From an uncultured Clostridia bacterium (GTDB lineage: Bacteria; Bacillota; Clostridia; Christensenellales; Aristaeellaceae), in assembly GCA_934647235.1 (NCBI GenBank), contig CAKUFG010000002.1, positions 1 to 64,000 of the forward strand: a DNA stretch of 64,000 nt, in the 5' to 3' direction. Each line of letters starts with the position of its first letter. Position 1 is the first letter of the stretch. Below, piece by piece: positions 32,686-42,691 of this stretch. Under the pieces are notes generated by a model. That model had not been told where the DNA came from, did not search any database, and worked only from the letters and a program-made list of their open reading frames with translations. The position numbers and the translations under genes were made by a program.

Positions 32686-35166
32686 ATGAAAAAGACTTTA
32701 GCCATCGTCCTGACGCTGTGCATGCTGCTGACCAGCTGCGCTGCGCTGGCCGAAACCACCGCAGCTGAAGCCCCCGCCACCTATACGTATCATACGTATA
32801 GCACCGCCCTGGGCAACAACTGGAACCCCCACACCTGGGAAACCAATGCGGATCAATCCATCCTGGAGAGCTATCTCTCCATTGGCTTCTGCGACATGTC
32901 CATCAAGGACTCCGAAAACGGCATCTATCAGTGGGTCTATGAAATGGCCACCTCCATCGAGGACGTCACCGCCGAGCATCGCGACGATCTGACCAAGTAC
33001 AGCGTTGCGCTGCGCGAGGGCGATACCGCCGACACCGCCGAAAAGGGCTATGTGTATGAAATCAAGCTCAATCCCAATGCCAAGTGGGAAAACGGCGAAG
33101 CCATCACTGCTGATGATTACATCTACTCCATGCAGCAGCTGCTCAACCCCAAGATGAAGAACTACCGCGCTAACCTGTACTACGCCGGCGAGTCCGCTGT
33201 GGCGGGCGGCAACGCGTACTACAACGCGGGTTCCCCCATCTATGACGTGATGGTTCCCGCCTATGGCGACGGCGAAACCCCCGATTACTCCTACGATCTG
33301 GACAAGGGCATTGCCGACGGCATGGTCTATGTCAACGTCAGCTCTGACGGCATGACCCTGTACAGCATGAGCCTGGCCGATCTGAACACCCAGTACTATG
33401 ACGGCGGCCTGAGCGACGAAATCTCCCAGCTGGCCTCTGCCAAGAACGCCTATGGCTACACCAAGGTAACCGCCGAGAACCGCGCTGTTGTCGAAAAGGT
33501 TGTCAAGGATCTGCTGGCCAACGTGTTTAGCGTGACCGACGAGACCGAGCAGAACAATCTGCTGAAGGAAGCCCTGTTCGTCGATACCGGCAAGGTCGGC
33601 GATATGTGCGACTATGACGCCACCGTCGGCTGCTACAAGGTGGATGACTACACCATCCGCTATGTAACCGCCCAGTACATCGATCTCAACAACTTCCTGA
33701 TCAGCTGCGGCAGCACCTGGCTGGTATACAAGCCCTACTACGAAGCTGGCATGGATACCACCGGTACCCTGACCACCACCAACTACGGCACCGCCATTGA
33801 GAACACCATGTCCTACGGCCCCTACAAGCTGGTTTCCCTGCAGGCCGACAAGCAGATCGTGTTCGTGCAGAACGAGAACTGGTACGGCTATGAAAAGCAG
33901 GAGGACGGCTCCCTGCTGTCCATGACCAACTTTGAAGTGGACGGCGAGTCCGTGCCGCAGTATGCTGCCACCTCCATCGTCGTAGACGTAATGGACGACT
34001 CCTCCGCCAAGCAGGCCTTCCTGAAGGGTGAGTTGGCCGAGTGGTCCCCCTCTCCGGAAGAGGTTTTCGCCTTCGCCACCTCCGACCGTCTGTACAAGGT
34101 GGACGACACCTTCACCATGTCCTTCTTCTTCAACTGCGGTCTGGAGAACCTGAAGACCATGGACGCCTCCAAGGGCAACACCAACTCCGTCGTGCTGTCC
34201 AGCACCAGCTTCCGCAAGGCCATGAGCCTGGCCATCGACCGCGCCGAGTACGTGACCGCGACCCAAGGCTATAAGCCCGCCTATTCCCTGATGAACAACC
34301 TGTACCACTACGATATCTTTAACGATCCCACCTCCTCCTACCGCGGCTCCGACGAGGCCATGCAGGCCATCTGCAACCTCTACGGCGTTAAGTACGGCGA
34401 GGGCACTCCCTATGCGACCCTGAAGGACGCTTATCAGTCCATCACCGGCTACAACCTGACCGAGGCCAAGGAGCTGTTCGCCGCCGCGTGCAAGGAGCTG
34501 GTTGAGGCCGGCCTGTACAAGGAAGGCGAGCCCATCTACATCCGCATCGGCTGGGCCAAGGGCGCTCTCCAGTCCGCCGATAACAAGCAGTGCGAGATCC
34601 TGACCAAGCAGATCAACGCTGCGCTGGAAGGCTCCGGCTTCGGCACCCTGACCCTGGAGGCGGTTGGCAACATCAACGACCGCTATGCCGACGTGGCCAA
34701 CGGCGAATACGCCATCGGCTACGGCGCCTGGGGCGGCGCTGCCCTCTATCCCTTCCGTAACTTCCAGGTATACTGCGATACTGACCAGTACAAGGTCAAC
34801 GAAATCGGCTGCTGGGATCCCTCCACCGAAGAGCTGACCCTGAATGTGAACGGCGAAGACGTGACCATGACCTGGCAGGAGTGGTCCGGCGCGCTGATCG
34901 GCACCGGCAAGTTCACCGATGCTGACTTCAAGACCAAGCTGTACATCACCGCTCAGATGGAGGAGCTGTTCCTGCAGAAGTACTATCGTATTCCGCTGGC
35001 CGGCGTCACCAACGCCTCCCTGCTGAGCTATCAGGTGGACTACTACACCGAGGACTACAACATCATGTACGGCTTCGGCGGCCTGCGCCTGATGACCTTC
35101 AACTACAACGACGCCGAGTGGGCCGAGTATGTAGCTGAAGAGGGCGGCACCCTGAGCTACGAATAA
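32686..35166 (+). CDS. Oligopeptide ABC transporter substrate-binding lipoprotein (family 5), enlarged
   Basis: 826 residues from ATG 32686 behind AAAGGATG. A lipoprotein signal ends LLTSC with the modified cysteine near residue 18. The body follows the SBP_bac_5 (OppA/DppA) plan: LNPNAKWENGEAITADDYIYSMQQLL, YGPYKLVSLQADKQIVFVQNENWYG, and SFRKAMSLAIDRAEYV. Usual family members are about 530-600 residues, so roughly 230 extra residues are present, part of them between 170 and 310. It binds peptides outside the membrane for the OppBCDF complex encoded downstream. Codons are strongly biased to preferred C-ending ones, in keeping with high expression. Confidence 0.92.
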   Translation: MKKTLAIVLTLCMLLTSCAALAETTAAEAPATYTYHTYSTALGNNWNPHTWETNADQSILESYLSIGFCDMSIKDSENGIYQWVYEMATSIEDVTAEHRDDLTKYSVALREGDTADTAEKGYVYEIKLNPNAKWENGEAITADDYIYSMQQLLNPKMKNYRANLYYAGESAVAGGNAYYNAGSPIYDVMVPAYGDGETPDYSYDLDKGIADGMVYVNVSSDGMTLYSMSLADLNTQYYDGGLSDEISQLASAKNAYGYTKVTAENRAVVEKVVKDLLANVFSVTDETEQNNLLKEALFVDTGKVGDMCDYDATVGCYKVDDYTIRYVTAQYIDLNNFLISCGSTWLVYKPYYEAGMDTTGTLTTTNYGTAIENTMSYGPYKLVSLQADKQIVFVQNENWYGYEKQEDGSLLSMTNFEVDGESVPQYAATSIVVDVMDDSSAKQAFLKGELAEWSPSPEEVFAFATSDRLYKVDDTFTMSFFFNCGLENLKTMDASKGNTNSVVLSSTSFRKAMSLAIDRAEYVTATQGYKPAYSLMNNLYHYDIFNDPTSSYRGSDEAMQAICNLYGVKYGEGTPYATLKDAYQSITGYNLTEAKELFAAACKELVEAGLYKEGEPIYIRIGWAKGALQSADNKQCEILTKQINAALEGSGFGTLTLEAVGNINDRYADVANGEYAIGYGAWGGAALYPFRNFQVYCDTDQYKVNEIGCWDPSTEELTLNVNGEDVTMTWQEWSGALIGTGKFTDADFKTKLYITAQMEELFLQKYYRIPLAGVTNASLLSYQVDYYTEDYNIMYGFGGLRLMTFNYNDAEWAEYVAEEGGTLSYE

Positions 35167-35252
35167 TTCAATTTTCCCGGTAAAATTGAATAACGTACAA
35201 TAAGTTCCATGGGGAACCGGGGGATTTCGCATCCCCCGTTCCCCGTGGTTTT
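35167..35252 (+). terminator. Tandem intercistronic hairpins between the binding protein and permease genes
   Basis: TTCAATTTT / AAAATTGAA (35167-35190) is followed by a long stem from CCATGGGGAAC to its partner (35207-35248, one bulged C), then TTTTC. Placed after the binding-protein gene, the pair probably terminates most transcripts or protects the upstream message, leaving less for the permease genes. Confidence 0.65.
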
Positions 35253-35349
35253 CGGCTGTTTTTCCCCCACTGTGTAAAATCCGGACGACAGTCGAACCAA
35301 ATCAGCGGGGTTTTTCACCAGAAAAACAGCCGAAGAAGGAGACGATGAC

Positions 35350-36309
35350 ATGACAAAATACATCCTGAAAAGAATTCTGTTGATGATCTTCGTTCTTTTC
35401 GTGATCACAACAATGGAATTCGTGCTGGTCAGAATGCTTCCCCGTGAGCTGCCCACCGATAAGGTACAGGCGGCCGCTATTGCGTCCCGTTGGGAAGCGC
35501 TGGGCTATAACAAGCCTTTGATGGTGCAATACGGCATTTACCTGAAGAACATTGTCACCAAATGGGACTTTGGTACTTCCTGGTACATTGCCTTCCGTCA
35601 GCCGGCCTGGGATGTATTGATTGACCGCCTGCTGCCGACGGTGCTGGTGAACCTGTATTCGCTGCTGTTCTCCATCCCGGTAGGCATTGCCCTTGGCATC
35701 TTTGCCGCGATCAAGAAAAACAAGTGGCAGGATTCCTTTATCAGCACGATGGTCATGCTGTTTGTTTCCATCCCCAGCTATGTTTACGCCTTCCTGGTGC
35801 AGTACTTCCTGTACTTCAAGCTGGGCTGGCTGCCGCTGCAGGTGTATTCCCTGGCAGACGCAGGCGGCTCGTGGATGACATGGAAGATGTTCTATTCCAT
35901 GATCGCGCCCATCCTGGCGCTGTCCTTTGGCGAGATCGCCGGTCTTTGCCGCTTCACCCGTGCGGAGCTGACTGAAACACTGACCTCCGATTACATGCTG
36001 CTGGCCCGCACCAAGGGCCTCAGCCGCGCGCAGGCGACCGTTCGCCACGCGATGAAAAACGCCATGGTGCCCATCCTGCCGATGCTGATTTCCAGCTTTA
36101 TCGGCATTCTGGGCGGCTCCATGATCATTGAGCAGATCTTCTCCATTCCTGGCGTAGGTCAGCTCTACATCAAGTCCATCCGTCTGTTTGACTACGACGT
36201 ATTTATGATGGACGGCATTTTCTACACCTTTGTCGGCCTGCTGGCCGGTATCGTGGTGGATATCAGCTACGGCTTCATCGATCCGAGAATCAGAATGGGG
36301 GAGAAATAA
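35350..36309 (+). CDS. Oligopeptide ABC transporter permease OppB-like
   Basis: 319 residues, normal size. MTKYILKRILLMIFVLFVIT is the typical first helix of OppB/DppB. The loop interacting with the ATPase is ELTETLTSDYMLLARTKGLS with the EAA motif, and IEQIFSIPGVGQLYIKSI closes the family signature. One AAGGAGA site lies upstream of the ATG at 35350. It forms the membrane channel with the OppC-like protein; the next gene starts one base after the stop. Confidence 0.95.
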   Translation: MTKYILKRILLMIFVLFVITTMEFVLVRMLPRELPTDKVQAAAIASRWEALGYNKPLMVQYGIYLKNIVTKWDFGTSWYIAFRQPAWDVLIDRLLPTVLVNLYSLLFSIPVGIALGIFAAIKKNKWQDSFISTMVMLFVSIPSYVYAFLVQYFLYFKLGWLPLQVYSLADAGGSWMTWKMFYSMIAPILALSFGEIAGLCRFTRAELTETLTSDYMLLARTKGLSRAQATVRHAMKNAMVPILPMLISSFIGILGGSMIIEQIFSIPGVGQLYIKSIRLFDYDVFMMDGIFYTFVGLLAGIVVDISYGFIDPRIRMGEK

Positions 36310-36310
36310 G

Positions 36311-37885
36311 ATGTCTGAAATGTATAACGGCACGGCGAAGATCCCCCCGGAAAAATTTGAATTTGTACACAGCGGCGAGCGCATCGCCGATAAAAAGTTT
36401 GAGGATAAGCCCATCGGCTATTTCAAGGATGCGTGGATTCGCTTCCGCAAGAACCATGCCTCCGTGGTGGCCACGATCATCATCATCTGCATCGTGCTTT
36501 TCGCTTTCCTCACCCCTATTTTCAACACCCGCTACAACGCCCGCTTTATGGATTCCTACTATGCCAAGAAGGCGCCGCGCGCCCTGGCGCTGCGCCCCTA
36601 TGGCATCTTTGACGGCGGCACCACCCGCACATTCTCCGAAAAGGGGCTTATCAAGGCCATCGCCATCGGCGTGGGCGCAGAGGATTACGACGGCCGCAGC
36701 GTCTCCCTGGGCGAGGGCCTGGAAAGCTACTACCAGCCCATGCTCAAGATCAGCGATCCCATTGAAAAGCGCGCCGGCAAGAAGATCACCCTGACCTTCA
36801 ACGGCAAGATCGATACCTATCTGGAGGTCGGCTTCATGTACCTGAGCCTGGAGCAGGCCGAGTATCAGCGCATTGTCCAGTGGGAAAAGGATAACAACCT
36901 GCATGTCTTCTATCCCCTGGTTGAGGATAACAATTACAACGCCGACGCCAAGGACGCGAACAACTGGTACAAGACCAAGAAGAACGTGCCCGTGCGCATC
37001 AACGAAAAGGGCAAGGCGGAGGAGCTGACCTACTCCCCCGATACCGTGCTTGAGGATAACTACAAGCGCGACGCCGAGGGCAACCTGGTGTACTATGAAT
37101 ACGCCGGCGGCGGCAACTTTGAAACCGCGCAGTACAAGGTGCGCGTGCTGTACTACAACTATTACCGCTACAAGAACGGCTTTGAGCCCAACTACCTCCT
37201 GGGCACCGACAGCCAGGGCTACGATCTGGCCCTGCGCATGGCCGGCGGTATCAAGCTGAGCCTGCTGGTGGCTATCTGCGTATCCTTCATCAACTTCATC
37301 ATCGGCGCGGTTTACGGCGCGATTGAGGGCTACTACGGCGGCCTGACCGACCTGATCATGGAGCGTATCTCCGATATTCTGTCCGGCGTGCCCTTCATCA
37401 TCGTGGCCACATTGTTCCAGATTCATCTGGCCGCCAAGGTGGGCGCGGTGCCCAGCCTGCTGTTTGCCTTTGTGCTGACGGGCTGGATCGGCACGGCTGC
37501 GCGCGTAAGAACGCAGTTCTACCGCTTCAAGAATCAGGAATACGTCATGGCGGCCCGCACGCTGGGCGCGCGCGATTCCCGCATCATCTGGAAGCACATC
37601 TTCCCCAACTCCCTGGGCACCATCATCACCTCCTGCGCGCTGGTTATCCCCGGCGTAATCAACTCCGAATCCATGCTCAGCTATCTGGGCATTGTAAAGC
37701 TGGGCTCCGCCGGCAGCACCTCCCTGGGCACGCTGCTGTCCGACGCCAGCAGCATCTGGACCAACTACCCCCATCTGATGATCTATCCGGCGCTCATCCT
37801 GTCGCTGCTGATGATCTGCTTCAACCTGTTTGGCAATGGCCTGCGCGACGCTTTCAATCCGTCGCTGCGCGGTGTGGAGGACTAA
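36311..37885 (+). CDS. Oligopeptide ABC transporter permease OppC-like with a large external insertion
   Basis: 524 residues from ATG 36311; the usual OppC has about 300. The N-terminal GYFKDAWIRFRKNHASVVAT and first helix (about 50-74) and the C-terminal channel (from YLLGTDSQGYDLALRMAGG, about 300, to the end) are standard, including the EAA loop YVMAARTLGARDSRIIWKHIFPN split at residue 20 boundaries. Between them about 220 residues, polar and Tyr/Asn/Lys-rich, are inserted in the first external loop. The insertion would face the binding protein, which is enlarged too. Coupled to OppB and OppD. Confidence 0.93.
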   Translation: MSEMYNGTAKIPPEKFEFVHSGERIADKKFEDKPIGYFKDAWIRFRKNHASVVATIIIICIVLFAFLTPIFNTRYNARFMDSYYAKKAPRALALRPYGIFDGGTTRTFSEKGLIKAIAIGVGAEDYDGRSVSLGEGLESYYQPMLKISDPIEKRAGKKITLTFNGKIDTYLEVGFMYLSLEQAEYQRIVQWEKDNNLHVFYPLVEDNNYNADAKDANNWYKTKKNVPVRINEKGKAEELTYSPDTVLEDNYKRDAEGNLVYYEYAGGGNFETAQYKVRVLYYNYYRYKNGFEPNYLLGTDSQGYDLALRMAGGIKLSLLVAICVSFINFIIGAVYGAIEGYYGGLTDLIMERISDILSGVPFIIVATLFQIHLAAKVGAVPSLLFAFVLTGWIGTAARVRTQFYRFKNQEYVMAARTLGARDSRIIWKHIFPNSLGTIITSCALVIPGVINSESMLSYLGIVKLGSAGSTSLGTLLSDASSIWTNYPHLMIYPALILSLLMICFNLFGNGLRDAFNPSLRGVED

Positions 37886-37888
37886 GGT

Positions 37889-40030
37889 ATGGATAAGATA
37901 CTTGAGGTAAAGAGACTGAAGGTCGCCTTCCGCACCACCAACGGCACGCTGAAGGCAGTGCGCGATATTTCCTTTGACCTGGAGCGCGGCAAAACGCTGG
38001 CCATCGTGGGCGAATCCGGCTCGGGCAAATCCGTTACCTCCAAGGCGATTATCGGCATCCTGGCCGGCAACGCCATTGTGGAGGGCGGCGAGATTCTGTA
38101 CGACGGCAAGGATCTGCTGCGCGTTCCCGAGGACGTAATGCACAAGCTGCGCGGCGATAAGATCTCCATGATCTTCCAGGATCCGCTGTCCTCGCTGAAC
38201 CCCATCGTCAAAATCGGCAAGCAGATCACCGAAGCCATGCTGCTGAAGAACAAGGCCAACCGCCGCGAAGCCCGTAAGGACTTCAACGACATGCTGCGCC
38301 TGCTGAAAACCCATATGCTGGCCGCCAGCGACGCCAAGGACGCCGCGCGCATCAACGAGATGTGCGCCACCTTCGATAAGTTCAGCATCCAGGCCACCAA
38401 GCTTGAGCAGGCCTACAACGCCGCCCATTCCGAGGCAACCGAGCTGATCTCCAACCTGGAGGATCTGCTGTTCAAGGCCAGCAAAAAGCAGAACATCGAT
38501 TACAAGGCCCGCCTGAACGAGTTGGCGCAGAAGCTGCCGCGCATTGAAAACCCTTATTTCACCCGTCATTATCAGGCGCAGCTGCAGTCCGCGCGCACCA
38601 ATCTGCTTTCCGCCGCCAAGACGGATGGCGAGGCCCGCCCGGCCGCAGCCGTCAAGGCCATGGAGGAACTGCGCGCCCTGCTGCAGCAGATCGTCGCGCA
38701 AACCCGCCCGGATTTCTTCCGCATCGGCTTCTATCAGTACAAGAACCCCAATGCCGATCTGAGCGATCAGCCCATCGAAAAGGTCAACGCGGACACGCTG
38801 AAATATCTGGACGACAACTTCATGCTGGAGTTTGTCGCCATGGAGGAAAAGGGCGTCGCCCACTCCTACAATACCGCGCTGGAAGCCAAAAAGCAGGTGC
38901 TGGCCGAGCTGAAAAAGGCGCACGATTTCTATTCGGGCGATTTTGACAAGGCTTCCGCCAAGCAGCTGTGCAAGCAGCTGACCGCCAGGATCGCGCCCTC
39001 CATCGACCGTCTGGAGGTCATCAAGGACAGCGCGGCCTACGCCTTTGGCACCAGCCTGGATCATGCCATCGATCAGTATTTCTACCATATGCGCAATAAT
39101 CCCCGCGAGGAAGCGCGCTTTGCCCGCCAGACCCGCCGCCGCGAAAGCCTGATTGCCCGCGGCAAGACGGTGGAATGGAAGGTCATCCCCAAGAACGTAT
39201 ACGATCTGAGCGACCTGAAGGGCAACATCCTGACGGTTATCGACCGTCTGATCGAGCGCTACGAAGCCTACGTGGCCAATTCCGTCAATGTGGATTTCCA
39301 CGCCCGCGGCATCGCGCTGGTGGATTTCTTCAAGGAAAAGGCCTCCCAGGCTGTCTATCGCATCACCAAGAGCATGGCCAAGGAGCGCGCCATCCACCTG
39401 ATGGAGGAGGTTGGCATCCACGAGCCGCGCACCCGCTATTATCAGTATCCCTTTGAGTTTTCCGGCGGCATGCGCCAGCGCATCGTCATCGCCATCGCCC
39501 TGGCTGCCAACCCCGATATCCTGATCTGCGACGAGCCCACCACGGCCCTGGACGTTACCATCCAGGCGCAGATTCTGGAGCTGATCAACAAGCTCAAGCG
39601 CGAGCGCAACCTGTCCATCATCTTCATCACCCATGACCTGGGCGTTGTGGCCAACATGGCCGACAACATCGCCGTCATGTACGCGGGCAAGATTGTGGAA
39701 TACGGCACGGCCAACGACATCTTCTACGATCCGCGCCATCCCTACACCTGGGCGCTGCTTTCCTCCATGCCCGATCTGGACACCAAGGAAAAGCTGGAGT
39801 CCATTCCCGGCACGCCGCCTAACATGATCTATCCCCCGCAGGGCGACGCCTTTGCCGACCGCAATAAGTACGCCATGAAGATTGACTTTGAACAGCAGCC
39901 CCCGATGTTCAAGGTATCCGAAACCCACAGCGCCGCCACCTGGCTGCTGCATCCCGATGCGCCCAAGGTGGAAATGCCCAAGATCATCAGCGCCCGCATC
40001 GAGCGTATGAAGAAAGCGGAGGTGGAATAA
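37889..40030 (+). CDS. Oligopeptide ABC transporter ATPase OppD-like with about 390-residue insertion
   Basis: 713 residues against about 330 for a normal OppD. Walker A GESGSGKS (41-48) and Q-loop [10 protein letters not shown] (96-105) are at normal positions, but the signature FSGGMRQR begins only near 524 and Walker [13 protein letters not shown] follows near 547. The intervening residues, about 125-505, are helical and charged and replace the short helical subdomain. The C-terminal oligopeptide-transporter motif ([24 protein letters not shown]) is kept. The stop codon abuts the next ATG. The insertion is open in one frame with codon use like the rest, so it is not an assembly artefact. 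Confidence 0.93.
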   Translation: MDKILEVKRLKVAFRTTNGTLKAVRDISFDLERGKTLAIVGESGSGKSVTSKAIIGILAGNAIVEGGEILYDGKDLLRVPEDVMHKLRGDKISMIFQDPLSSLNPIVKIGKQITEAMLLKNKANRREARKDFNDMLRLLKTHMLAASDAKDAARINEMCATFDKFSIQATKLEQAYNAAHSEATELISNLEDLLFKASKKQNIDYKARLNELAQKLPRIENPYFTRHYQAQLQSARTNLLSAAKTDGEARPAAAVKAMEELRALLQQIVAQTRPDFFRIGFYQYKNPNADLSDQPIEKVNADTLKYLDDNFMLEFVAMEEKGVAHSYNTALEAKKQVLAELKKAHDFYSGDFDKASAKQLCKQLTARIAPSIDRLEVIKDSAAYAFGTSLDHAIDQYFYHMRNNPREEARFARQTRRRESLIARGKTVEWKVIPKNVYDLSDLKGNILTVIDRLIERYEAYVANSVNVDFHARGIALVDFFKEKASQAVYRITKSMAKERAIHLMEEVGIHEPRTRYYQYPFEFSGGMRQRIVIAIALAANPDILICDEPTTALDVTIQAQILELINKLKRERNLSIIFITHDLGVVANMADNIAVMYAGKIVEYGTANDIFYDPRHPYTWALLSSMPDLDTKEKLESIPGTPPNMIYPPQGDAFADRNKYAMKIDFEQQPPMFKVSETHSAATWLLHPDAPKVEMPKIISARIERMKKAEVE

Positions 40031-41227
40031 ATGAGCAGCGCCATCAATCAGCAGGATACCCTGCTGCGCGTTGAGCACCTGTGCCAGTATTTCGGCCCGA
40101 CCAAGGCGGTAGACGACGTCAGCTTTGATATCAAGCGCGGCGAGGTCTTCGGCCTGGTGGGCGAATCCGGCTGCGGCAAAACCACCACCGGCCGTTCCAT
40201 CATCAAAATCTACGATATCACCTCGGGCAGCATCTATTTTGAGGGTCAACGCATCTGCGCGGGCACCCGCTCCTACGTGGAGGCCATCAAGGCCGCCAAG
40301 GCTGAAATGAAAACCGCCTCGCCCGAGCGCAAGGCCGAGCTGCAGGCAGTCATCGCCGAAAACAAGAATCAGATTCACCTGGCCAAGTACGATCACAAGC
40401 ACTCCGATCATCAGTATGTGGAAACGCTGGTCGCGCAGCTGAACGCCGAGTATGCCGAGAATCTGAAAAAGGCCAAGACCCCCGAGGAGACCGAAGCGCT
40501 GAAAAAGAAGTACCGCGAGGATCTGCGCATCGCTAAAAAGACCAAGCTGATCACCAAGATCCAGATGATCTTCCAGGATCCTGTCGCCTCCCTGAACCCC
40601 CGCATGACGGTGAAGGAAATCATCTCCGAGGGTCTGATCATCAACGGCATCCGCGATAAGGAATACCTGGATCAGAAGGTCTATGAAATTCTGGAGCTGG
40701 TGGGCCTGACCCGCGAGCATGCCGGCCGCTATCCGCATGAGTTCTCCGGCGGCCAGAAGCAGCGCATCGGCATCGCCCGTTCGGTCATCATGCATCCCGA
40801 CCTGCTGATCGCCGACGAGCCCGTCAGCGCCCTGGACGTATCCATCCAGGCGCAGGTGATCAACCTGCTCAATGATCTGCGCGAGCAGCTGGGCCTGACC
40901 ATCCTGTTCATCGCTCACGACCTGTCGGTCGTCAAGTATTTCTCCGATCGTATCGGCGTCATGTACTTTGGCAAGATGGTGGAGCTGGCCTCCTCGGACG
41001 AGCTGTTTGCCCATCCCCTGCACCCCTACACCAAGAGCCTGCTGTCCGCCATCCCGCTGCCCGATCCCATCAGCGAGAAAAAGCGCACCCGCATGCGCTA
41101 TGATCCCCTGTCCGCGCACGACTACAACGGCACGGATCAGCCCTCGCTGCGCGAGGTTGCGCCCGGCCACTTTGTCCACTGCAACGACGCGGAGTATGTG
41201 GCCTACCGCCGCGAGCTGGGCCTGTAA
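40031..41227 (+). CDS. Oligopeptide ABC transporter ATPase OppF-like with coiled-coil insertion
   Basis: 398 residues. Walker A GESGCGKT (44-51), Q-loop [10 protein letters not shown] (181-190), signature FSGGQKQR (238-245) and Walker [13 protein letters not shown] (258-269) are intact. About 100 residues (75-175), rich in Lys, Glu and Ala and predicted coiled coil, are inserted between Walker A and the Q-loop, where about ten residues are usual. It starts directly after the OppD-like stop. With OppD it hydrolyses ATP for peptide import. A hairpin terminator follows at 41246. Confidence 0.94.
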   Translation: MSSAINQQDTLLRVEHLCQYFGPTKAVDDVSFDIKRGEVFGLVGESGCGKTTTGRSIIKIYDITSGSIYFEGQRICAGTRSYVEAIKAAKAEMKTASPERKAELQAVIAENKNQIHLAKYDHKHSDHQYVETLVAQLNAEYAENLKKAKTPEETEALKKKYREDLRIAKKTKLITKIQMIFQDPVASLNPRMTVKEIISEGLIINGIRDKEYLDQKVYEILELVGLTREHAGRYPHEFSGGQKQRIGIARSVIMHPDLLIADEPVSALDVSIQAQVINLLNDLREQLGLTILFIAHDLSVVKYFSDRIGVMYFGKMVELASSDELFAHPLHPYTKSLLSAIPLPDPISEKKRTRMRYDPLSAHDYNGTDQPSLREVAPGHFVHCNDAEYVAYRRELGL

Positions 41228-41245
41228 GCAAGCATCCTTTATCAT

Positions 41246-41278
41246 CAGCCGCAGAACATCCTTCTGCGGCTGGATTTT
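41246..41278 (+). terminator. Terminator of the Opp operon
   Basis: CAGCCGCAGAA (41246-41256) pairs perfectly with TTCTGCGGCTG (41262-41272), followed by GATTTTT. Confidence 0.85.
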
Positions 41279-41298
41279 TAAGCCGAGGAAATGAATCC

Positions 41299-41718
41299 AT
41301 GGAACAAAAAAAAGCCCCTGAAAAGAAAAAGCCCATCCGCCGATATCTGATCTCGACGGCCTGCGCGCTGCTGCTGGCCGCGCTGTTTGCGCAGCTTCGC
41401 GGCTTCAGCTTTGATCAGCCCCTGTCCGCCAACCTGGCTGCGCTGTGCGACGGCTTCTTCGTGTCGGGCATGCTGGTTGCCGGCCTGGGCGCGATGATCT
41501 GGGTATCCACCACGGGTTTTTTCGATATTCTAAGCTACGGCTTTAAGAATCTCGCCGTGCTTGTTCCCTTCCATCACCGCCGCAAATACAAGCATTTTTA
41601 CGAATATAAGGCCGAACAGGCCGCAAAGCGCAGCAAGCCGCAGTTCTTTTTGCTGGTCATCGGCCTGATCATGGTGCTGATCGCAGCAATTTTTCTGTAT
41701 TTTTATACAGCCGCCTGA
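41299..41718 (+). CDS. DUF3899 membrane protein
   Basis: 139 residues. Basic N-terminus, then helices at about 16-34, 47-70 and 115-136. WVSTTGFFDILSYGFKNLAVL and the KYKHFYEYKAEQ segment are the DUF3899 signature, found in small membrane proteins of Firmicutes with unknown role. A ribosome site (CCGAGGA) precedes the ATG. The next gene begins 18 nt downstream and may be co-transcribed. Confidence 0.88.
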   Translation: MEQKKAPEKKKPIRRYLISTACALLLAALFAQLRGFSFDQPLSANLAALCDGFFVSGMLVAGLGAMIWVSTTGFFDILSYGFKNLAVLVPFHHRRKYKHFYEYKAEQAAKRSKPQFFLLVIGLIMVLIAAIFLYFYTAA

Positions 41719-41736
41719 TCTGAAAGGAGCATCCGT

Positions 41737-42597
41737 ATGAAAATCGGCGTCAGCAGCTACAGCTTCCAAGCGCTGCTCAAGCGCGGCATGACCTACTTTG
41801 AAGCCTGCCAGCATGCCCGCGATATGGGCTACGACGGCATTGAGTTTATCGATCTCGATTTAGCCTTCGCCCCGGGCGAGGACAATGTGGAAAGCCTGGC
41901 CAGGCATCTGCGCGCGCACTGCGAAGCGCTGGGGCTGGACATCCCCGCCTATACCGTGGCGGCGGACTTTCTCAACGGCCGCGGCGGCGCGCCGGAGGAC
42001 GAGCCTGCCCGCGTGTGCCGCTGCGTTGATATCGCCGCGCTGCTGGGCGCCAGGGTGCTGCGGCACGACGCCTTCTGGAGCCTGGGCGATTTGCGCGACT
42101 GGCGCGAGGGCGTGGCCCGCGCAGTGCCCGGCATTCGCCAGGTGGCGGATTACGCGCAGTCGCTGGGCATCCGCACCTGCACCGAAAACCATGGCCGCAT
42201 CATGCAGGACAGCGACCGCGTGGAATACCTGATGCGCGCCGTCGATCACCCCAACTACGGCTGGCTGGTGGACATGGGCAACTTTCTGTGCGCCGATGAA
42301 GAACCCCGCCACGCCGTGGGCGTCGCCGCGCCCTATGCCGTGCATGCGCATGTGAAGGATTTTCTGTACAAATCCGGCCAGGAGGACGCGCCCATCGGCG
42401 GCTGGTTCGGCACGCGCGGCGGCAATTATCTGCGCGGCACGGTGGTGGGCCACGGCGTGGTGCCCGTGCGCGCCTGCGTGCGCATCCTGCAGAACGCGGG
42501 CTACGACGGCTGCCTGTCGGTAGAGTTTGAGGGCCGCGAGGAAACGCTGCCCGCCCTGGAAAACGCCATCGAATACCTGCGCAAGCTGCTGGGCTGA
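41737..42597 (+). CDS. Sugar phosphate isomerase/epimerase (xylose isomerase-like TIM barrel)
   Basis: 286 residues. The AP-endonuclease-2/TIM-barrel family shows here as MKIGVSSYSFQALL, MGYDGIEFIDLD, TCTENHGRIMQDSDRV with a metal-binding Glu, WLVDMGNFL (Asp), VHAHVKDF (His) and LSVEFEGRE at the end. Members isomerise or epimerise sugars, inositols or hydroxypyruvate. The neighbourhood gives no pathway, so the substrate cannot be named. AAAGGAG precedes the ATG. Confidence 0.9.
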   Translation: MKIGVSSYSFQALLKRGMTYFEACQHARDMGYDGIEFIDLDLAFAPGEDNVESLARHLRAHCEALGLDIPAYTVAADFLNGRGGAPEDEPARVCRCVDIAALLGARVLRHDAFWSLGDLRDWREGVARAVPGIRQVADYAQSLGIRTCTENHGRIMQDSDRVEYLMRAVDHPNYGWLVDMGNFLCADEEPRHAVGVAAPYAVHAHVKDFLYKSGQEDAPIGGWFGTRGGNYLRGTVVGHGVVPVRACVRILQNAGYDGCLSVEFEGREETLPALENAIEYLRKLLG

Positions 42598-42627
42598 CGC
42601 GCCAATTGCAAATTTTTGCCCAAAGCC

Positions 42628-42656
42628 TTTACTTTGCGCGGCATTTGGGATAACAT
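42628..42656 (+). promoter_or_regulatory. Promoter of the secreted papain-like protein gene
   Basis: TTTACT (42628-42633), 17 nt, TAACAT (42651-42656). Confidence 0.5.
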
Positions 42657-42691
42657 GAAGGCGTTATCTGCCGAAAGCGAGGTACCTGCCC

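Noticed and set aside
36290..41245. A 1651-codon open frame on the minus strand opposite the Opp operon, and similar long antisense frames at 2060-4642, 28309-30720 and 51133-54147
   Set aside because: They run exactly opposite well-supported genes, arise from biased C/G third positions, encode Ala/Gly/His/Gln-rich sequence without motifs and lack ribosome sites.
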